From: Deltaproteobacteria bacterium
Lineage (GTDB): Bacteria; Myxococcota; XYA12-FULL-58-9
DNA: 64,000 nt
Direction of reading: 5' to 3'
NCBI GenBank assembly: GCA_016218825.1
Contig: JACRCV010000019.1
Span: 37,039 to 101,038, forward strand
Below the pieces are notes generated by a model. That model was not told where the DNA came from and made no database searches. It worked only from the letters and a program-made list of their open reading frames with translations. Shown piece by piece: positions 62,973-64,000 of this stretch. Position 1 is the first letter of the stretch; each line of letters opens with the position of its first letter. The translations under genes and the position numbers were made by a program.

Positions 62973-63125
62973 GGCTTCGCGGCCCCCGCGGTGCTGCTCG
63001 CGCGGCCGCGTCCGAGTCGGCCGCACTGCGCTGCTCGGGGCTCCCCTCGCCTCCGTGGGCTTCGCGGCCCCCGCGGTGCTGCTCGCGCGGCCGTGTCCGA
63101 GTCGGCCGCACTGCGCTGCTCGGGG
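62973..63125 (+). repeat. Tandem repeat: two copies of a 68-bp core, 85-bp period
   Basis: The 68-base core beginning GGCTTCGCGGCCCCCGCGGT occurs at 62973-63040 and again at 63058-63125 with one mismatch (C to T). The spacers end alike (CTCGCCTCCGTGG). A further CTCGCCTCCGTGG follows the second copy. The region codes for nothing I can support. Confidence 0.85.
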
Positions 63126-63159
63126 GGCACCCTCGCCTCCGTGGGCGCCTTCGACCCGG

Positions 63160-63282
63160 GGTTCAGGTGCCACACGCCAGGTTCAGGTGCCACACGGTTC
63201 AGGTGCCACACGCCACATTGGGCATCGCCCCCGGAGGCAGTGCCCCCCGGGTTCAGGTGCCACACGCCACATTGGGCATCGC
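63160..63282 (+). repeat. Four direct copies of GGTTCAGGTGCCACACG
   Basis: The 17-mer occurs at 63160-63176, 63180-63196, 63196-63212 and 63250-63266. The third and fourth copies extend with CCACATTGGGCATCGC. Copies 2 and 3 share one base. It lies in the noncoding patch next to a REP-associated transposase gene, so it may be a transposase-recognised element. It is not a CRISPR: spacing is irregular. Confidence 0.85.
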
Positions 63283-63470
63283 AACAAGACGGGGGCACTG
63301 GAAGTGAGCATAGAGCAGCAAACCCTGACCGACACGACCGGCGCGCCGATTTCAGCGCTGAATGTCCCCGCTTTCCGGGGACGTGAGGTGGTCGGGGTTG
63401 TGCTCTCGCGTTCGACGGCAACTGCCGACCAGTCGGGTCACGGTGTGTGTCGGCCTATGCGGTCGGTGAA

Positions 63471-64000
63471 CTACGCGGCGAGGCGGTGCGGCACGACCCA
63501 CGGCGGCCGGGGGGCGAAGGCGGGGAACTCCACGTCCAGCCGGCCGCTTCGATACGCCGCGGATGCCTCGGCATAGGCGTCGGCAAATGCTGTGTATTTC
63601 GCGCTGTACTCGTCGCGCGCCGCCTGGGTGCTCGCGTGGCACTGCGGTCTGCGGCTGCGCCTCGGACTCGCGGGTTTGGAGTGCGGATCTTGGGCGGCGA
63701 CGTTTCGAGCACCAAGCACCGGCCGACCGCCGCGTTCGTCGCACACTGCCGCCTCGATGTCACGCATGAGGGCGAGGACTCGAGCCTTTCGCGAGTCCTC
63801 GTCGTCGCCCGCCCAGCAGGGCAGCGGAACGACGCGCAGGACCCTCTTGGTAGTGGCATGACCATCGATGACGCCGCCGGGCCATGCGAAGGCGCGCGAA
63901 TCGCCTGCCGAGAGCTCATAGATGGAGGTCAAGCCCGGCCAATCTTCGGGGCGGGCCACGAGACCTTCTTTGACGCCGTGAGCGAGGATGTAGCGGAGCC
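63471..64000 (-). CDS. REP-associated tyrosine (IS200-like) transposase, C-terminal part, partial
   Basis: The gene enters from the right edge and stops at 63471; about 176 residues are visible. The sequence reads YILAHGVKEGLVARPEDWPG at the edge, then AWPGGVIDG, GGRPVLGARNVAAQDPHSKP and CHASTQAARDEYSAKYTAFA. This order (ARPEDWPxxS, GRPVLGxxxVxAQDPH, CHAxxxAARxxY) is the C-terminal half of the RAYT/Y1 transposase group of this lineage. The catalytic HUH motif and Tyr would be outside the window. The protein normally mobilises or tidies REP elements. Nearby repeats at 63160-63282 are candidate partners. Confidence 0.8.
   Translation of the reverse strand, partial: LRYILAHGVKEGLVARPEDWPGLTSIYELSAGDSRAFAWPGGVIDGHATTKRVLRVVPLPCWAGDDEDSRKARVLALMRDIEAAVCDERGGRPVLGARNVAAQDPHSKPASPRRSRRPQCHASTQAARDEYSAKYTAFADAYAEASAAYRSGRLDVEFPAFAPRPPWVVPHRLAA

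Larger units (their letters stand above)
62926..63470. other. Decayed noncoding stretch between beta-helix lipoprotein and transposase
   Basis: Apart from the two repeat blocks listed separately (62973-63125 and 63160-63282), I find no supported gene here. Long open frames on both strands arise from the repeats. From about 63290 to 63470 I see no recognisable feature. Confidence 0.5.

Noticed and set aside
59887..63111. A minus-strand open frame of 1074 codons opposite the beta-helix lipoprotein
   Set aside because: Low-complexity Arg/Gly/Asp sequence with no domain or start site; it is a shadow of the plus-strand gene and the repeat patch.
63160..63282. CRISPR array
   Set aside because: Repeats are 17 bases with gaps of 3, -1 and 37 bases and no similar-length spacers.

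Overview
The window is very GC-rich and gene-dense and reads like a chromosome segment from an uncultivated relative of the Myxococcota (old 'deltaproteobacteria'). The clearest pointers are a giant MopE-repeat surface protein ending in a MYXO-CTERM-like tail (GCNC, hydrophobic stretch, RRRR), a Cys-rich plus RCC1-repeat lipoprotein, many calcium-binding thrombospondin type 3 (TSP3) proteins, and an RpoH-type sigma factor. I see no rRNA, tRNA or CRISPR array. Nearly every gene encodes an exported, lipid-anchored or membrane-signalling protein, so the window is best described as a cell-surface and periplasm island.

Layout. 1-5.8 kb (minus): a partial lipoprotein, then TSP3/HAF-repeat lipoproteins and a cadherin-like secreted protein. 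6.1-10.3 kb (plus): a split multicopper oxidase (MCO) pair and a monoheme cytochrome c lipoprotein in one operon. 10.4-15.4 kb: a rubrerythrin-like protein, an RpoH-like sigma factor and a large hybrid histidine kinase. 15.5-17.8 kb (plus): a second split MCO pair. 17.9-22.4 kb: two DUF5666 lipoproteins flanking a small Asp/Cys-rich secreted protein. 22.6-27.1 kb (minus): a tightly packed operon of ECF sigma factor, zinc-finger anti-sigma factor, caspase-fold protease and RCC1 lipoprotein. 27.3-28.2 kb: a PAS-GGDEF diguanylate cyclase. 28.6-34.9 kb (plus): a second TSP3/HAF - cadherin - cadherin - DUF5666 row. 35-42 kb: an acidic helical lipoprotein, a metallo-beta-lactamase/beta-propeller lipoprotein, an MltF-like lytic transglycosylase, and two c-type cytochromes. 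42-48 kb: a repeat lipoprotein, a half-ferritin, an unknown Pro-linker lipoprotein and an OmpA/TSP3 porin. 48.3-56.5 kb: the giant MopE-repeat protein. 56.8-62.7 kb: a cadherin-like secreted protein and a TSP3/beta-helix lipoprotein. 62.7-64 kb: a decayed patch with a MEDS-domain remnant, tandem repeats and the end of a REP-associated (IS200-like) transposase.

How the genes may work together. Two A/B gene pairs each split the histidine ligands of a multicopper oxidase between a Tat-exported subunit (A) and a subunit with no visible signal peptide (B). One pair overlaps a cytochrome c gene, and two more c-type cytochromes and the copper-associated MopE repeat family lie in the same window. I infer a periplasmic or outer-surface copper/electron-transfer function, but no substrate can be read from sequence. 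The remaining genes are lineage-specific paralogous families built from a small set of reused modules: an N-terminal domain after the lipobox, TSP3 repeats, HAF propeller repeats, cadherin-like domains, DUF5666, a ~110-residue 'DHGW' repeat and a common C-terminal beta module.
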